From Arthrobacter methylotrophus (GTDB lineage: Bacteria > Actinomycetota > Actinomycetes > Actinomycetales > Micrococcaceae): a stretch of DNA of 64,000 nucleotides. The notes below the pieces were generated by a model. The model ran no database searches. It saw nothing but the letters and a program-made list of their open reading frames with translations, and was not told where the DNA came from. Within the stretch, counting starts at the first letter, position 1, and each line of letters opens with the position of its first letter. Location of the stretch: assembly GCF_039539965.1 (NCBI RefSeq), contig NZ_BAABED010000001.1, positions 930,001 through 994,000 of the forward strand. Reading direction: 5' to 3'. Position numbers and translations under genes: made by a program. This document shows positions 43,458-53,550 of this stretch, piece by piece.

Positions 43458-44750
43458 CTACAAGCGGCCCGCAGCCTTCAGGCGAATGTATGCATCCGCT
43501 ACGAGCGGCGGTAGATCCAGAGGCTCGGCGTCGACCACCTCCGCACCAAGCTGGCGCAATTGGGCACTGACGGCTTCCCGGTCGAGCAAGGCACGTTCTG
43601 CGGCCGAGGCACGGAAGACCTCGCTCGCAGTAGTACGTTGTTCCTTCATCCGCCCCAGCAAGGGGTCCCTCACCGATCCAAGGAGCACCACATGCTGCCG
43701 GACCAGCTGCGCCACCAGGGGAATGAGGCCTTCTTCCGGGGCTCCGCCGTCAAGTGATGTTAATAGGACCACGAGGGAACGGTGCGCCGAAATTGCCCGT
43801 ACCTGGGTGGGGATCTGGGCCCAGTCCATCTCGATCAGTTCTGCCTCGAGCGGCGCCATGGCCTGGACCAGGGAGCCAAGGAGATTGCCTCTGGCCGCTG
43901 AACCGACGCGGCCGCGGACGCGTCGGTCGAAGGCGAAAAAGTCCACCCGGTCTCCGCCTCGCTCGGCGAGCACTGCTAGCAAAAGAGCCGCTTCCATCCC
44001 GGTGTCCAGACGCGGCTCGTCGTCGATCCGGGCCGCAGCCGTACGGGAGGTATCCAGCATGATCACGACGCGGCGGTCCCGTTCGGGACGCCAAGTGCGA
44101 ACCACGACGGCGGTGCGTCGGGCGGTTGCCCGCCAGTCGATGGAACGCACGTCGTCGCCCCGGACGTAGTCGCGGAGGGAATCGAACTCCGTGCCCGCAC
44201 CGCGTATCTGGACGGCGGCCTTGCCGTCGAGCTCCCGCAGTTTTCGTAGCTTGGAAGGAAGGTGCCGTCTTGAGTGGAAGGGAGGCAGGACACGCATACG
44301 GCCCCGGAGGGGAACAGTGCGTTGCCGGGCGGCCAGGCCAAGCGGTCCAAAGGAACGCATCGTGACGTGCGGTGCCGCGAGGTCGCCGCGACGCGTGGGC
44401 TTTAGCCGAACTGCAATGCGCCGACGCTCCCCAGCCGGGATCTCGACGCGCTGGACGGGGGCGACAGTTCCGGCGGAGGGCTGCCAGGCGTCACGTACCA
44501 TTCCTCGAAAGATCCTGTGGTTGCCGTTCTCCAGGGTCAGGACGGATTCCGTTTCCGAGTGGAGGGTAACGTTCCCCGGCCCCTTCCGCTGCAGTTCAAC
44601 CCTGGCAGGCGACGCCGCTAACATGATGTCGGTCACCAGCAAAGCCAGGAGCAAGGCCACGGCGAGCAGGACCGTACTCCATGCCGGGAACAGCACCAAG
44701 GGCGCCAAGGCGGCGAATACCAGCAGCACAAAGCGGCCCGTGATCGCCAT
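43458..44750 (-). CDS. DUF58 membrane protein of MoxR system
   Basis: 430 residues. Two N-terminal membrane segments (FVLLVFAALAPLVLFPAW, TVLLAVALLLALLVTDIMLA) precede the DUF58 block GTEFDSLRDYVRGDDVRSIDWRATARRTAVVVRTWRPERDRRVVIMLDTSRT, where DxSxx (DTSRT) is the start of a vWA-like metal-site fold. It continues with ALLLAVLAERGGDRVDFFAFD. MoxR-DUF58-DUF4129 modules act with MoxR AAA+ ATPase in envelope or complex maturation; its ligand here is unknown. A repetitive 16-codon mini-ORF ends directly before its ATG. Confidence 0.9.
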   Translation of the reverse strand: MAITGRFVLLVFAALAPLVLFPAWSTVLLAVALLLALLVTDIMLAASPARVELQRKGPGNVTLHSETESVLTLENGNHRIFRGMVRDAWQPSAGTVAPVQRVEIPAGERRRIAVRLKPTRRGDLAAPHVTMRSFGPLGLAARQRTVPLRGRMRVLPPFHSRRHLPSKLRKLRELDGKAAVQIRGAGTEFDSLRDYVRGDDVRSIDWRATARRTAVVVRTWRPERDRRVVIMLDTSRTAAARIDDEPRLDTGMEAALLLAVLAERGGDRVDFFAFDRRVRGRVGSAARGNLLGSLVQAMAPLEAELIEMDWAQIPTQVRAISAHRSLVVLLTSLDGGAPEEGLIPLVAQLVRQHVVLLGSVRDPLLGRMKEQRTTASEVFRASAAERALLDREAVSAQLRQLGAEVVDAEPLDLPPLVADAYIRLKAAGRL

Positions 44751-44801
44751 TCAGTACCCCTGGACAGTCATAGGGTGGGTGGTCATCGGGTGGACAGTCA
44801 T
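44751..44801 (-). CDS. Possible 16-residue leader peptide MTVHPMTTHPMTVQGY
   Basis: On the minus strand an ATG at 44801, 14 bases after the MoxR stop, opens three 15-base units (ATG AC- --C CA- --G) encoding MTVHP, MTTHP and MTVQG, then TAC TGA. The TGA is followed at once by the DUF58 ATG. No clear ribosome site precedes it. Stop-then-start adjacency would suit translational coupling; this may instead be a repeat in a leader. Speculative as a gene. Confidence 0.3.
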   Translation of the reverse strand: MTVHPMTTHPMTVQGY

Positions 44802-44815
44802 GCGGCTCGGCACCA

Positions 44816-45883
44816 TCAGCGCGGGACGGGAACAGAAGCCAGGATGCTGCCCAAGACATCATCGACGTGGACGCCGTCCATCTGGGCTTCGGGGCGAAGC
44901 CCCACCCGGTGCCGCAAGCATGGCAGGGACAGGGCCTTGACGTCGTCGGGGGTGACGAAGTCGCGTCCGGACAACCATGCCCAGGCACGGGAGGTATTCA
45001 GCAAGGCAGTGGCGCCGCGAGGGGAGACTCCCAACTGGAACGACGGCGCTGCCCGGGTGGCGCGGACGACGTCCACAATGTAGCCGAGGATCTCGGGGGC
45101 CACAGTCACAGCGGCGACGGCGTCACGTGCGTCTTGGAGTTCTGCGGAGCCCGCCACCGGCCTGACTCCCGCCGCGTGCAGGTTCCGCGGATCGAAGCCT
45201 TCCGAATGCCGGCGGATCACTTCGATTTCTTCGGCACGGCCGGGAAGCGGCATGGCGAGCTTGAGGAGGAAGCGGTCCAATTGGGCCTCGGGCAGGGGAT
45301 AGGTGCCCTCGTATTCCACCGGGTTCTGCGTGGCGGCGACTATGAACGGTGACGGCAACGGACGGGAGAGTCCGTCCACGGAGACCTGGCGCTCCTCCAT
45401 GGCCTCCAGCAGGGAGGCCTGGGTCTTGGGAGGCGTTCGGTTGATTTCGTCCGCCAACATGATATTGGTGAAGACCGGCCCTTCGCGAAAGGTGAATTCC
45501 GAGGTGTGCGAATCGTAGACGAGAGAGCCTGTGACGTCACCCGGCATGAGGTCCGGAGTGAACTGAACGCGTTTGGTATCCAGGCTCAGTGCGGTGGACA
45601 AGGCACGCACCAATAGGGTCTTGGCAACGCCCGGAACACCCTCAAGCAGCACGTGGCCCCCGCAGAGCAGCGCGATCAGCATGCCAGTCACCGTCGCATC
45701 CTGTCCGACGACGGCCTTTCCCACCTCGTGACGGACGTCCAGCAAGGCTTTTCGGGCAGGATCCGGCCGGGATGTTTCTTGGGCCGGTGGCCCCTGCGAT
45801 GCTGCCCCTCCCTGAGGGCCGTCGTAGCCGTAGTTGCCGTCAGTGAAGCTGTTTGCTGGATTGCTCATTGCTTGATTACTCAT
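44816..45883 (-). CDS. MoxR-family AAA+ ATPase
   Basis: 355 residues from the ATG at 45883, whose ATGA overlaps the DUF4350 stop; an in-frame extension upstream is rejected. The N-terminal 45 residues are Gly/Asn/Pro-rich and disordered. Walker A LEGVPGVAKT, Walker B MLADEINRTPPKTQASLLEAMEE, sensor 1 FIVAATQNPVEYEGTYPLPEAQLDRF, sensor 2 in GVSPRGATALLNTSRA. A chaperone-like ATPase working with the DUF58 protein encoded next and the membrane proteins before it. Confidence 0.92.
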   Translation of the reverse strand: MSNQAMSNPANSFTDGNYGYDGPQGGAASQGPPAQETSRPDPARKALLDVRHEVGKAVVGQDATVTGMLIALLCGGHVLLEGVPGVAKTLLVRALSTALSLDTKRVQFTPDLMPGDVTGSLVYDSHTSEFTFREGPVFTNIMLADEINRTPPKTQASLLEAMEERQVSVDGLSRPLPSPFIVAATQNPVEYEGTYPLPEAQLDRFLLKLAMPLPGRAEEIEVIRRHSEGFDPRNLHAAGVRPVAGSAELQDARDAVAAVTVAPEILGYIVDVVRATRAAPSFQLGVSPRGATALLNTSRAWAWLSGRDFVTPDDVKALSLPCLRHRVGLRPEAQMDGVHVDDVLGSILASVPVPR

Positions 45884-47070
45884 GGGGCTGTAGCCTCCTG
45901 CTCGAGTTTTTCGATGCTTTGTGCCCACCGGACCAGTTCGGACTCGGTGTGGGGCCGGTGGTCCAGCAACAGCATCCGCAGCTCCGGTGCCGGCCGGTTG
46001 ATTTTTCGGCCCACCGCGTCCAGGACGGCCTCCGCGCCAGCCTCGGGGCCGAGCCGGAAGTGCCTTGCAAGCCTGGTCAAAGTACCGGCCCGCAGATTGT
46101 CGGCTGCCCGGCCGACGGCGCGCGAGTCCTGGTACAGGCGGGCGCGGCCTTCGGCCGTCTCGGCAGCCTTGACCGCTACCGGCAGTGGCTCGAACACGAG
46201 CGGACCGAGCCGCCGGCCACGCCACAGTATGGCGAGCACGGCGACCACCGCCAGCCACATTCCCAGGAAGCCGAGCCAGGGCGGCGCCAGTTCATCGAGG
46301 GTGGCCGGTTTGTCGTTCCGCGGCACGTCTCCCAAGCCGGGGAGGTACCAGAGCAGATCCGCCGTTGGACCAAGGGTCCGGAGGGCCAACGCGGCATTGC
46401 CCTGCTCTTGCAGGAGATCGTTGCTGAGCAGCGCTGTGCTGCCGAGAACCACCAGCCGGCCGTCCACGCTCGTCGCATACATGCCGCCGTCGCTGCCATC
46501 AGGCCGGTAGCAAACAGCGCCGGCTCCCGTGTACAGGAACCCGTCCCTGCCGGAGACCGGCCCCGCGGCGAGTGGATCCGCTTGCCCGCATCCCGCGTCC
46601 AACGTTGACGTGCCGTTGGGAACCACTCCGGCATGACGGATCTCGCCGCCCAGCCCGGTCAGCGTCTGGAAGCCGGGAGCCACGACCACCACGCGGGCTG
46701 CCGAATCCAGCAGCTTGTGCAACTGGGCGGAGTCGAGATAGCCGTTGCGGTCATACAGCAGCACCGTGGCCTGTGGCTTCCGGGCAAGGAGCGAGGTGGT
46801 CGTGACGAAAGAATCGGATTCCGTGACTATGACTCCGTGTCGTCGGAGAATTTCGGCGGCTGCCATCGCGCCGTCCGGGCCCGGATTGCGGGCGGACAAG
46901 GGTGCCTTGTCCGTGTTTGCGGGGGACTGGGCCACCGTCACTATGCCGAGCACCGCGATGATGGCTCCGATGATGATCCAGGCCAGGTGGCTTCGCGACC
47001 AGTCCCGCACAGTTGTATTGCGTGCTTTTGCTGCAGCGGGCTCCATCGCCGTGCCGCGGGCCGGCGTCAT
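45880..47070 (-). CDS. DUF4350 membrane protein
   Basis: 396 residues. A membrane segment near the N-terminus (AWIIIGAIIAVLGIVTVAQS) is followed by an extracytoplasmic DUF4350 domain (GPDGAMAAAEILRRHGVIVTESDSF ... QATVLLYDRNGYLDSAQLHKLLDSAARVVVVAPG), then a second segment (FLGMWLAVVAVLAILW) and a cytoplasmic tail (RRLGPLVFEPLPV ... YQDSRAVGRAADNLRAGTLTRLARHF). Its ATG overlaps the DUF4129 stop and its stop overlaps the MoxR start (ATGA each). Confidence 0.88.
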   Translation of the reverse strand: MTPARGTAMEPAAAKARNTTVRDWSRSHLAWIIIGAIIAVLGIVTVAQSPANTDKAPLSARNPGPDGAMAAAEILRRHGVIVTESDSFVTTTSLLARKPQATVLLYDRNGYLDSAQLHKLLDSAARVVVVAPGFQTLTGLGGEIRHAGVVPNGTSTLDAGCGQADPLAAGPVSGRDGFLYTGAGAVCYRPDGSDGGMYATSVDGRLVVLGSTALLSNDLLQEQGNAALALRTLGPTADLLWYLPGLGDVPRNDKPATLDELAPPWLGFLGMWLAVVAVLAILWRGRRLGPLVFEPLPVAVKAAETAEGRARLYQDSRAVGRAADNLRAGTLTRLARHFRLGPEAGAEAVLDAVGRKINRPAPELRMLLLDHRPHTESELVRWAQSIEKLEQEATAP

Positions 47071-47753
47071 CGCGGTACCGCCAAACGATTGCCCGGCTGC
47101 CTCGCGAAATCAGGTTTCATGGACAGCAAATCGGTGTCCAGTGCGAGGACAGCGGCATGATCGGAAGGGGTGGCTGTTGCCTTGCCGTATTTCACGCCAT
47201 CGAAGAGCCTCGCGGCGTTCTCAAGCCGGGAACCGGCAGCCCCGAAGGCGCACCCCAATTGCTCAGCCGCCTCATCCGCTGTCCGGCCAGGCTGGATATC
47301 AACGACTGTCCGGTCCTCCGCGGAGCGAACCACAGCGCGGAACTGCTCGACGACGGCGGTGTGCCAGTCTCCGCGGTTTGCCGCGGCAGCTGCCCGACGG
47401 CGGAAAGCATCGGCATCAACTGTTGCCCCGCCGTCGAAAACCTCCGCAGACTCCTTCTTCCTGGCGTTGAGCCTCGGCCTGACAACTATCACGGCTCCCA
47501 CGATGAGGACCACAGCCAACGCCCCGATTAACGGCACGCCTATATTCGACCCGATGGTCAAATCGCCGTTCAGGGAGCGGAGCCATTCGAGAAACTGGTT
47601 CCACAACCCATCGATCCAACCGGGTTTGGCCGATGCATACTGCGACTTGGAGAGTTCCTCAACCGCCCAACGTCGGGCCCCCTCGCGGTCCGGATCAACG
47701 GGAGGCTCGAAGGCAGCGAAAAGGAGGCTAAACGACGCCGGTGCAGGGATCAT
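47067..47753 (-). CDS. DUF4129 membrane protein
   Basis: 228 residues from the ATG at 47753, chosen because ATGA couples it to the preceding stop; ATG 47789 is the alternative. One membrane segment (IGVPLIGALAVVLIVGAVIVV) is followed by a C-terminal DUF4129 domain: AFRRRAAAAANRGDWHTAVVEQFRAVVRSAEDRTVVDIQPGRTADEAAEQLG ... LENAARLFDGVKYGKATAT. The domain resembles the C-terminal part of transglutaminase-fused members, but no transglutaminase domain is present. Confidence 0.88.
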   Translation of the reverse strand: MIPAPASFSLLFAAFEPPVDPDREGARRWAVEELSKSQYASAKPGWIDGLWNQFLEWLRSLNGDLTIGSNIGVPLIGALAVVLIVGAVIVVRPRLNARKKESAEVFDGGATVDADAFRRRAAAAANRGDWHTAVVEQFRAVVRSAEDRTVVDIQPGRTADEAAEQLGCAFGAAGSRLENAARLFDGVKYGKATATPSDHAAVLALDTDLLSMKPDFARQPGNRLAVPR

Positions 47754-48964
47754 CCGGTAGGTGAACCCTGACCGGTCACGGGCGGCCATAAGCGGGCATC
47801 CGCGTGACGTGGGCTGCGGCGCCCCGGAACGCCGTCGGGCTCTTCTCCGGTCTCCAAAAGCCGCAGCAGCTCCACGTCCAGTCCGTCGCGCCTCATCCGC
47901 AGATCCATGTAGATCAGGGCTGCCACGGAGGTTTGAAAAGCGAGGCCGACCGCACCTATGAGGGCACCTACAAGCAGTGAAACCACCAGCAGGACCGTTG
48001 TTGTCGTCGCCGCTTGTTGGGCGCTCGCATGCGGGGAAAAGACGGCAGTCATCCCGCCGGATGCCAAGGTCAGGGGAATCTGGATGACCTGCGCGATGAC
48101 TCCCACCATGAATCCCACCAGCAGGGTGATGCCGAAGATCCGCCACCAGTTCCTCGCCGTAAGGCTCCAAGATCGCCGAAGGCCCGCGACGACGCCGAGT
48201 TCTTCAATGGTGATGGCGGCCGGAGTCACAAGGAGCTTGGTATAGACCCAGACCCAGACGACGACGGCGCCGAGTCCCAAGGGAAGAACCAGAAGCAGCC
48301 CGAGCGGTCCCAAGCCAGTCAAGATGAGGGCGGCCAACAAGGTCAGGACCACCAAGAACAGCAAAGATCCGCCAAGCATGAGGAAAGCAAACCCCAGGAG
48401 GGACCAGATGCGTGAGCGGGCCAAAGACCACATTTGCTTGAACCCGGTGGGGCGGTTCAATGCCGACCTCGCGACAGGGATGGCCATCACGCCTTGCAGG
48501 ATCGAGCTCAGGACCATGGCGAGCAATGAAACACCCAGGACTGCGATAACGGCGCCAAAGACAGGGCCGAAAAACCGCATGGCTTCGTCTTGGCTCGTGA
48601 ATCCTCTTGCGGGAGGCTGGGACATCCCGAGCATTCCCATCGAGGCCACTCCGCTCAAAGCTCCGATGATGGCCTGGACAACAAGCGCGGATCCGAACAT
48701 GGTTCTGGCGTTCCGGCGGATGGTCTGGAAGGAGCCGTCCATGATCTCACCAAAAAAGAGCGGCCGGAGAGGCACGATTCCTGGTTTTGGGGGAGCGACA
48801 TAGCCAGCTTGGTCAGAGGGCGGCGGACCGCCACCCTGCCAGCGCGGATCGGCCGGGGCGCCCCAGGATTGTCCCGGATACTGTGGCGGCCCCCATTGTG
48901 GTTGGGCGCCCCACGGCGATGCCGGTCCCTGTTCAGGCCGGCTGCCTGGATCTGGCTGTGACAC
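47750..48964 (-). CDS. Glycerophosphodiester-phosphodiesterase-like membrane-domain protein
   Basis: 404 residues from the GTG at 48964, preceded by GGGGGAGGAAAAC; this beats the in-frame start at 48997. The N-terminal 75 residues are Pro/Gly/Trp-rich (WGAQPQWGPPQYPGQSWGAP). Six or more membrane segments follow, with the block KPGIVPLRPLFFGEIMDGSFQTIRRNARTMFGSALVVQ typical of actinobacterial DUF7544/GdpP-membrane-domain-like proteins. It heads the DUF4129-DUF4350-MoxR-DUF58 operon with ATGA coupling. Role unknown; not a phosphodiesterase, as no catalytic domain is present. Confidence 0.72.
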   Translation of the reverse strand: MSQPDPGSRPEQGPASPWGAQPQWGPPQYPGQSWGAPADPRWQGGGPPPSDQAGYVAPPKPGIVPLRPLFFGEIMDGSFQTIRRNARTMFGSALVVQAIIGALSGVASMGMLGMSQPPARGFTSQDEAMRFFGPVFGAVIAVLGVSLLAMVLSSILQGVMAIPVARSALNRPTGFKQMWSLARSRIWSLLGFAFLMLGGSLLFLVVLTLLAALILTGLGPLGLLLVLPLGLGAVVVWVWVYTKLLVTPAAITIEELGVVAGLRRSWSLTARNWWRIFGITLLVGFMVGVIAQVIQIPLTLASGGMTAVFSPHASAQQAATTTTVLLVVSLLVGALIGAVGLAFQTSVAALIYMDLRMRRDGLDVELLRLLETGEEPDGVPGRRSPRHADARLWPPVTGQGSPTG

Positions 48965-49141
48965 GTTTTCCTCCCCCAAAAGATGCGCCCGCAGCAATGC
49001 ACGGACCGGAAAGGGACCGTCCGCTCCAGCCTATAGTTCCGCCGTCGCGCCTCATAGCCCTCTCGGCTTTCCTGTTGCAGCGCGCCATGCCGTGATCGGG
49101 CTCAACGGGACAAAGGCTGGGCGATAAGGGAATATATAACT

Positions 49142-49816
49142 ATGAAGGCACGCATCCTGGTGGTAGACGACGACGAAGCGCTGGCTGAAATGATCGGCAT
49201 CGTGCTGCGGAACGACGGCTTCGACCCGGTTTTTTGCGCGGACGGCGGGCAAGCGCTGGAGGTCTTCCGTTCCTCGAAGCCTGACCTGGTTCTGCTTGAC
49301 CTGATGCTTCCCGGCTCGGACGGCATCGAAGTGTGTCGCCAGATCCGTGGGGAGTCCGATGTCCCCATAGTCATGCTTACCGCCAAAGCGGATACCTCCG
49401 ATGTTGTCCGAGGCCTCGAATCCGGTGCTGATGATTACGTGCCAAAGCCTTTCAAACCGGCTGAGCTCGTGGCCCGGGTGCGGGCCCGGCTGCGCCCGGG
49501 AGACCAGAAGGCGCCAGAGACCCTGCGGATTGCCGATGTCACTATCGACGTCGCGGGCCACTTGGTGACGCGGGGCGGAGAACGGATTTCGCTGACGCCT
49601 CTGGAATTCGATCTCTTGGTCGCCCTGGCTCGCAAGCCCTGGCAGGTCTTCACCCGTGAACTGCTCCTTGAGCAGGTGTGGGGCTACCGCCACGCTGCCG
49701 ACACCCGGCTGGTCAACGTCCATGTCCAGCGGCTGCGGTCCAAGATCGAACGTGATCCGGAAGCCCCTGAAGTTGTATTGACGGTTCGTGGTGTCGGATA
49801 CAAAGCAGGCGCCTGA
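49142..49816 (+). CDS. mtrA: Response regulator MtrA (OmpR/PhoB type)
   Basis: 224 residues. Receiver: DDD at residues 9-11, phospho-acceptor Asp53 (LVLLDLMLPG), Thr and Lys in VIMLTAK- and VPKPFKP. C-terminal winged helix: [75 protein letters not shown]. In actinobacteria MtrA regulates cell division, envelope and replication genes. The stop is inside the mtrB start region (29-base overlap). Confidence 0.95.
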   Translation: MKARILVVDDDEALAEMIGIVLRNDGFDPVFCADGGQALEVFRSSKPDLVLLDLMLPGSDGIEVCRQIRGESDVPIVMLTAKADTSDVVRGLESGADDYVPKPFKPAELVARVRARLRPGDQKAPETLRIADVTIDVAGHLVTRGGERISLTPLEFDLLVALARKPWQVFTRELLLEQVWGYRHAADTRLVNVHVQRLRSKIERDPEAPEVVLTVRGVGYKAGA

Positions 49817-51773
49817 GTCTTCCACCGGCGAGCCCGGCGCTGGCCCTGAGACGGATAAGGTCAAACATCCTGTTTCAGGACATACTGTCCCGGAACACAC
49901 CGACGCCCGCGCATTGAACCTTGCGTGGATCCTGGAGCGGACCCGCATTTGGACGCGGCGCGCCCTGATCTTGGCACTGCGTGTTTCACGTCTCGTCTTG
50001 ACGGGACTTCGCCACATTCGTCCGGGATTTCGTTATCTGTGGCGGGCCCTGCTGCGGCGATGGCGCCGCTCGCTTGAATTCAGGACGGTCGCCGTGACGA
50101 TCGTCCTGTCGATGGCGTCATTTGCGGTGGTCGGCGCGTACCTCTCAAACCAAATAGCGAACAACCTGTTCCAGGAACGCCTGAAGCAGGCCGAATCGGA
50201 AAGCCGCTACTACGTCAAGCAAGTCCAGGACACGTTCGACGGTTCACAGGCCAACGATCAATCCAGCGTCATCACCCTCGTCTACGACACCCTCAAGGCA
50301 GTGGAGGGCAACGGCTCGGTTATCCAGCGGCGGTACGTCTTCGAGGCCATGCCCGAACAGACCAAGCCGCGCAACCGCTGGGTGGAATCGCGGGCCTCGG
50401 ATCAATTGACGGTCCGGGTCATTCCACCGGCGCTTCGCAAGTCCGTCCAGGAATCGGGCAAGGACCAGTTCTGGGCCTCCACGGAGTTTCCCGTCGGCAA
50501 TCAGGACCACCCCGGCATCGCAGTCGGCAACAAAGTCACGTTCAACGGCACGGTCTACGAGCTTTATCTCCTCTATGACCTTGATACCGCCCAACAGACG
50601 CTGGACGAAATCCAGAACGTGCTGTGGGCAGGCGGCGCCGCACTCATCCTCATGATCGGCGGGATTGCCTGGTATGTGACCAGGAACGTCGTGAGTCCGG
50701 TGAGCCACGCCGCCGTCGTCTCCGAGAAGCTGGCCGCCGGTCAGTTGCAGGAACGAATGGTGGTCAAGGGCGAAGACGAGGTGGCCAGGCTGGGCGCGTC
50801 GTTCAACCATATGGCCGCGAGCTTGCAGGAACAGATCACGCAGCTGGCCACTTTGTCCCAGATGCAGCAGCGGTTCGTGTCCGATGTGTCGCATGAGCTG
50901 CGGACTCCACTGACGACCGTCCGGATGGCAGCAGAAGTGTTGTTTGATGCCCGGGATGACTTCGACCCCATCAACAAGCGCTCCGCGGAGCTCCTCTACA
51001 ACCAAGTGGAGCGTTTCCAGTCTTTGCTCTCAGACTTGCTGGAGATTTCACGCTTCGACGCGGGGGCTGCCGTTCTGGACTCCGAGCCGACGGACATTTT
51101 CCAAGTGGTGTCCCACGTTATCGACGGGGCCTCACCGGTCGCCGCGGACTACGGCTCCGAAGTGCGTCTCACCTCGCGCCACAAGCGCATCATCGTGGAA
51201 ATGGATGCCCGAAGGATTGATCGCATCCTGCGGAACCTGCTGCTCAACGCCGTCGAACACGGCGAGGGGAGGCCCGTCCACGTCTCCGTTGCAGCCAATC
51301 ACGACGCTGTGGCCATTTCGGTGCGTGACTTCGGCATAGGAATGAGTCCGGCGGAAGCCGCGCGGGTCTTCGATCGTTTCTGGCGGGCCGATCCAGCCCG
51401 CGCCCGGACAACCGGGGGCAGCGGCCTGGGACTTTCCATCGCCGCGGAGGACACCAAGCTCCACAACGGTTGGCTGCAGGCTTGGGGCCGCAAGGGGGCT
51501 GGTTCCAACTTCCGTCTGACTCTGCCGCTCAAGAAGGGAGGAACCATCGTGAAATCACCGTTGCAGCTCGAACCGGCAGATATCCACCTGCCTGGCGCCG
51601 CCCCGGAACGACAGATCCTCGTGGTGGATGCAGGTGACGCCTCCCCGGAACAAGGTTCCGTTGCAGACCCGACGCCGGAGGACGCTCCGGCGTTGCCGCC
51701 TGTACTGCCTCCTGTACTGCCGCCGGCGGGGGAGAACGACGCCGACAAGACCGGGGAGGGAACGGGACTATGA
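49788..51773 (+). CDS. mtrB: Sensor histidine kinase MtrB
   Basis: 661 residues, starting with a GTG inside mtrA. A 95-residue cytoplasmic N-terminus is longer than common; first membrane helix about 100-122 ([19 protein letters not shown]), extracytoplasmic sensor domain, second helix about 284-303, HAMP, then H-box His369 ([16 protein letters not shown]). ATP-binding: [26 protein letters not shown]. The Pro-rich tail (residues about 600-660, including [11 protein letters not shown]) is dispensable-looking. Its stop overlaps the lpqB ATG (ATGA). Confidence 0.95.
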   Translation: MVSDTKQAPESSTGEPGAGPETDKVKHPVSGHTVPEHTDARALNLAWILERTRIWTRRALILALRVSRLVLTGLRHIRPGFRYLWRALLRRWRRSLEFRTVAVTIVLSMASFAVVGAYLSNQIANNLFQERLKQAESESRYYVKQVQDTFDGSQANDQSSVITLVYDTLKAVEGNGSVIQRRYVFEAMPEQTKPRNRWVESRASDQLTVRVIPPALRKSVQESGKDQFWASTEFPVGNQDHPGIAVGNKVTFNGTVYELYLLYDLDTAQQTLDEIQNVLWAGGAALILMIGGIAWYVTRNVVSPVSHAAVVSEKLAAGQLQERMVVKGEDEVARLGASFNHMAASLQEQITQLATLSQMQQRFVSDVSHELRTPLTTVRMAAEVLFDARDDFDPINKRSAELLYNQVERFQSLLSDLLEISRFDAGAAVLDSEPTDIFQVVSHVIDGASPVAADYGSEVRLTSRHKRIIVEMDARRIDRILRNLLLNAVEHGEGRPVHVSVAANHDAVAISVRDFGIGMSPAEAARVFDRFWRADPARARTTGGSGLGLSIAAEDTKLHNGWLQAWGRKGAGSNFRLTLPLKKGGTIVKSPLQLEPADIHLPGAAPERQILVVDAGDASPEQGSVADPTPEDAPALPPVLPPVLPPAGENDADKTGEGTGL

Positions 51774-53518
51774 GTTCACGACGGAGTTCGCGACACTCCT
51801 ACCTGGCTCGACGCCCGTTCCTGCTGAAGGCCACGATCTCCCTTCTTGCGGTCCTCATGGTGATCCTGAGTTCCTGCGCGCAGATTCCACGGTCCGGTCC
51901 GGTCGGAAAGAGCAAGGACGAGAGCGCGGGCAACCCGAACGCTCCAGTCTTCTTTCCCCCGCCGCCACATCCCGGAGCCAGCCCGGCGTCGATCATCGAA
52001 GACTTCTACGGCGCCGGCAGCGGGTACGAAGGCGATTATGCGGTGGCCCGGCAGTATCTGACGCAGTCGCTGTCCGTCAGTTGGAAGTCCGACAAGCGCA
52101 CGCTCGTCTTCCGCAGTGCGACCGTCGTCAAGACCGGCGTGGAAAACGAGTTCAAGTACCAGCTCGACCTCGCCTATGCCGTCGACGCGGACGGCGTTGC
52201 CACGCAGTTCCCGGAAGGAACCACCGAAACCATTCCGGTGACCCTGGAACAAGTCGACGGCGAATGGCGGATCTCAGCGGTCCCGGATGGCACCGCTATC
52301 CCGGAAGAAACGTTCAAAGTCATCTACGCGGCCCAGCCCATCTACTTCTACGATCCCACTTTTGCGTACGCGGTTCCGGACATCCGCTGGTTCATTAAGA
52401 AGAACACCGTCAAGGCGATGACCAGCGCCTTGCTTGCCGGTCCTGCGCCTTACCTCCGGGGCGCCGTCGTCAGCGCCTTTCCTTCCGGCATGAAACTGGC
52501 CCGGGAGTCGGTGCCGGTTGTGTCGGGAGCCGCCCAAGTGGACCTTTCCGCGAAGGAACTCGTGGATGCCTCTGCCGAGGACAGGCAACGCATGCAAAAC
52601 CAACTCACCCTCACCTTCCGTAGCCAACCGGACGTGGTGAACGTCCAGCTCCGGGCTGACCAGGATCTCGTCCGGGTGGAAGACAATGGCTCCGTCCTGC
52701 CGCCTGTGCTCGAGAAAAATGTTCCGGCGCGCCAGATCGCCGTCGACAACGAAGAACTCGTGCGCTACGAGAACAACAGAGTCTCGGCCCTTCCGGACAT
52801 GCAAGCCGTGGCTGGACTGAATCCGATGGCTCCAGCTGAATCCCCCACGTCCCAGGCTGTGGCCTTCCTCAACGACGCGGGAACTGTCCTGTATTCGATG
52901 ATTCCGGGGCAGCCTGCCCGTCAACTGACAACCAGGAGTACGCTGAGCCATCCTTCCTTCAGCCCCCAGGATTGGGTCTGGACGGCAGGTCCGGGAGCTA
53001 ATGGCGCCACCGAAGTCGTCGCATTCAAACCGTCCGATGTTCCACAAGGCCAGGCCGTGCCCACGGTGACCATCACCCCGTCATGGTTGTCAGGGCGCGT
53101 AGTGAGGGACTTCCGGATATCCCGTGAGGGTACGCGCGCACTGGTCGTTTCCGAGATGAACGGCAAATCATCCGTTCAGGTAACCGGTATTGTCCGCAAT
53201 CCTGATGGCACCCCCAAGGATCTGACCGCCCCGCTGACCTTGTTCACTTCTTCCCCCGTTGACCAGGGGGTTTGGGTCAATTCCACAACAGTTGCCGTGA
53301 TGAAAGCCGATTCGACTCAAAACGTGGTTCCCGAGTTGTTGTCCCTCACGTCAGGGCAGCCGCAGTTGTTGCCGGCTTGGCCGAACCTGACAACCATTAG
53401 CGCAGGCAACGGATTGGACCAGATTTTCGGGCAGTCCGCAGCCGGAGTCTTCCAACGGGTGGGGAACGGATGGGAACTGCAACTCAAGGGACCGGTAGAC
53501 CCGGCCTTCCCTGGCTAA
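51770..53518 (+). CDS. lpqB: Lipoprotein LpqB, MtrAB accessory protein
   Basis: 582 residues with signal and lipobox ([14 protein letters not shown], lipid Cys36). It contains a GerMN-type domain (about residues 200-310: [29 protein letters not shown] ... [29 protein letters not shown]) and a C-terminal beta-propeller-like region ([28 protein letters not shown] strands). LpqB modulates MtrB signalling in mycobacteria and follows mtrB widely. The stop lies within a small 6-bp hairpin. Confidence 0.93.
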   Translation: MSSRRSSRHSYLARRPFLLKATISLLAVLMVILSSCAQIPRSGPVGKSKDESAGNPNAPVFFPPPPHPGASPASIIEDFYGAGSGYEGDYAVARQYLTQSLSVSWKSDKRTLVFRSATVVKTGVENEFKYQLDLAYAVDADGVATQFPEGTTETIPVTLEQVDGEWRISAVPDGTAIPEETFKVIYAAQPIYFYDPTFAYAVPDIRWFIKKNTVKAMTSALLAGPAPYLRGAVVSAFPSGMKLARESVPVVSGAAQVDLSAKELVDASAEDRQRMQNQLTLTFRSQPDVVNVQLRADQDLVRVEDNGSVLPPVLEKNVPARQIAVDNEELVRYENNRVSALPDMQAVAGLNPMAPAESPTSQAVAFLNDAGTVLYSMIPGQPARQLTTRSTLSHPSFSPQDWVWTAGPGANGATEVVAFKPSDVPQGQAVPTVTITPSWLSGRVVRDFRISREGTRALVVSEMNGKSSVQVTGIVRNPDGTPKDLTAPLTLFTSSPVDQGVWVNSTTVAVMKADSTQNVVPELLSLTSGQPQLLPAWPNLTTISAGNGLDQIFGQSAAGVFQRVGNGWELQLKGPVDPAFPG

Positions 53519-53550
53519 CCAGGGGTTCCCTGCACCTTCTCGGCATCGCT

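Noticed and set aside
44816..46258. 480-codon version of MoxR
   Set aside because: The first 125 codons are an Arg-rich frame opposite nothing homologous and overlap DUF4350; the ATGA-coupled ATG at 45883 is the real start.
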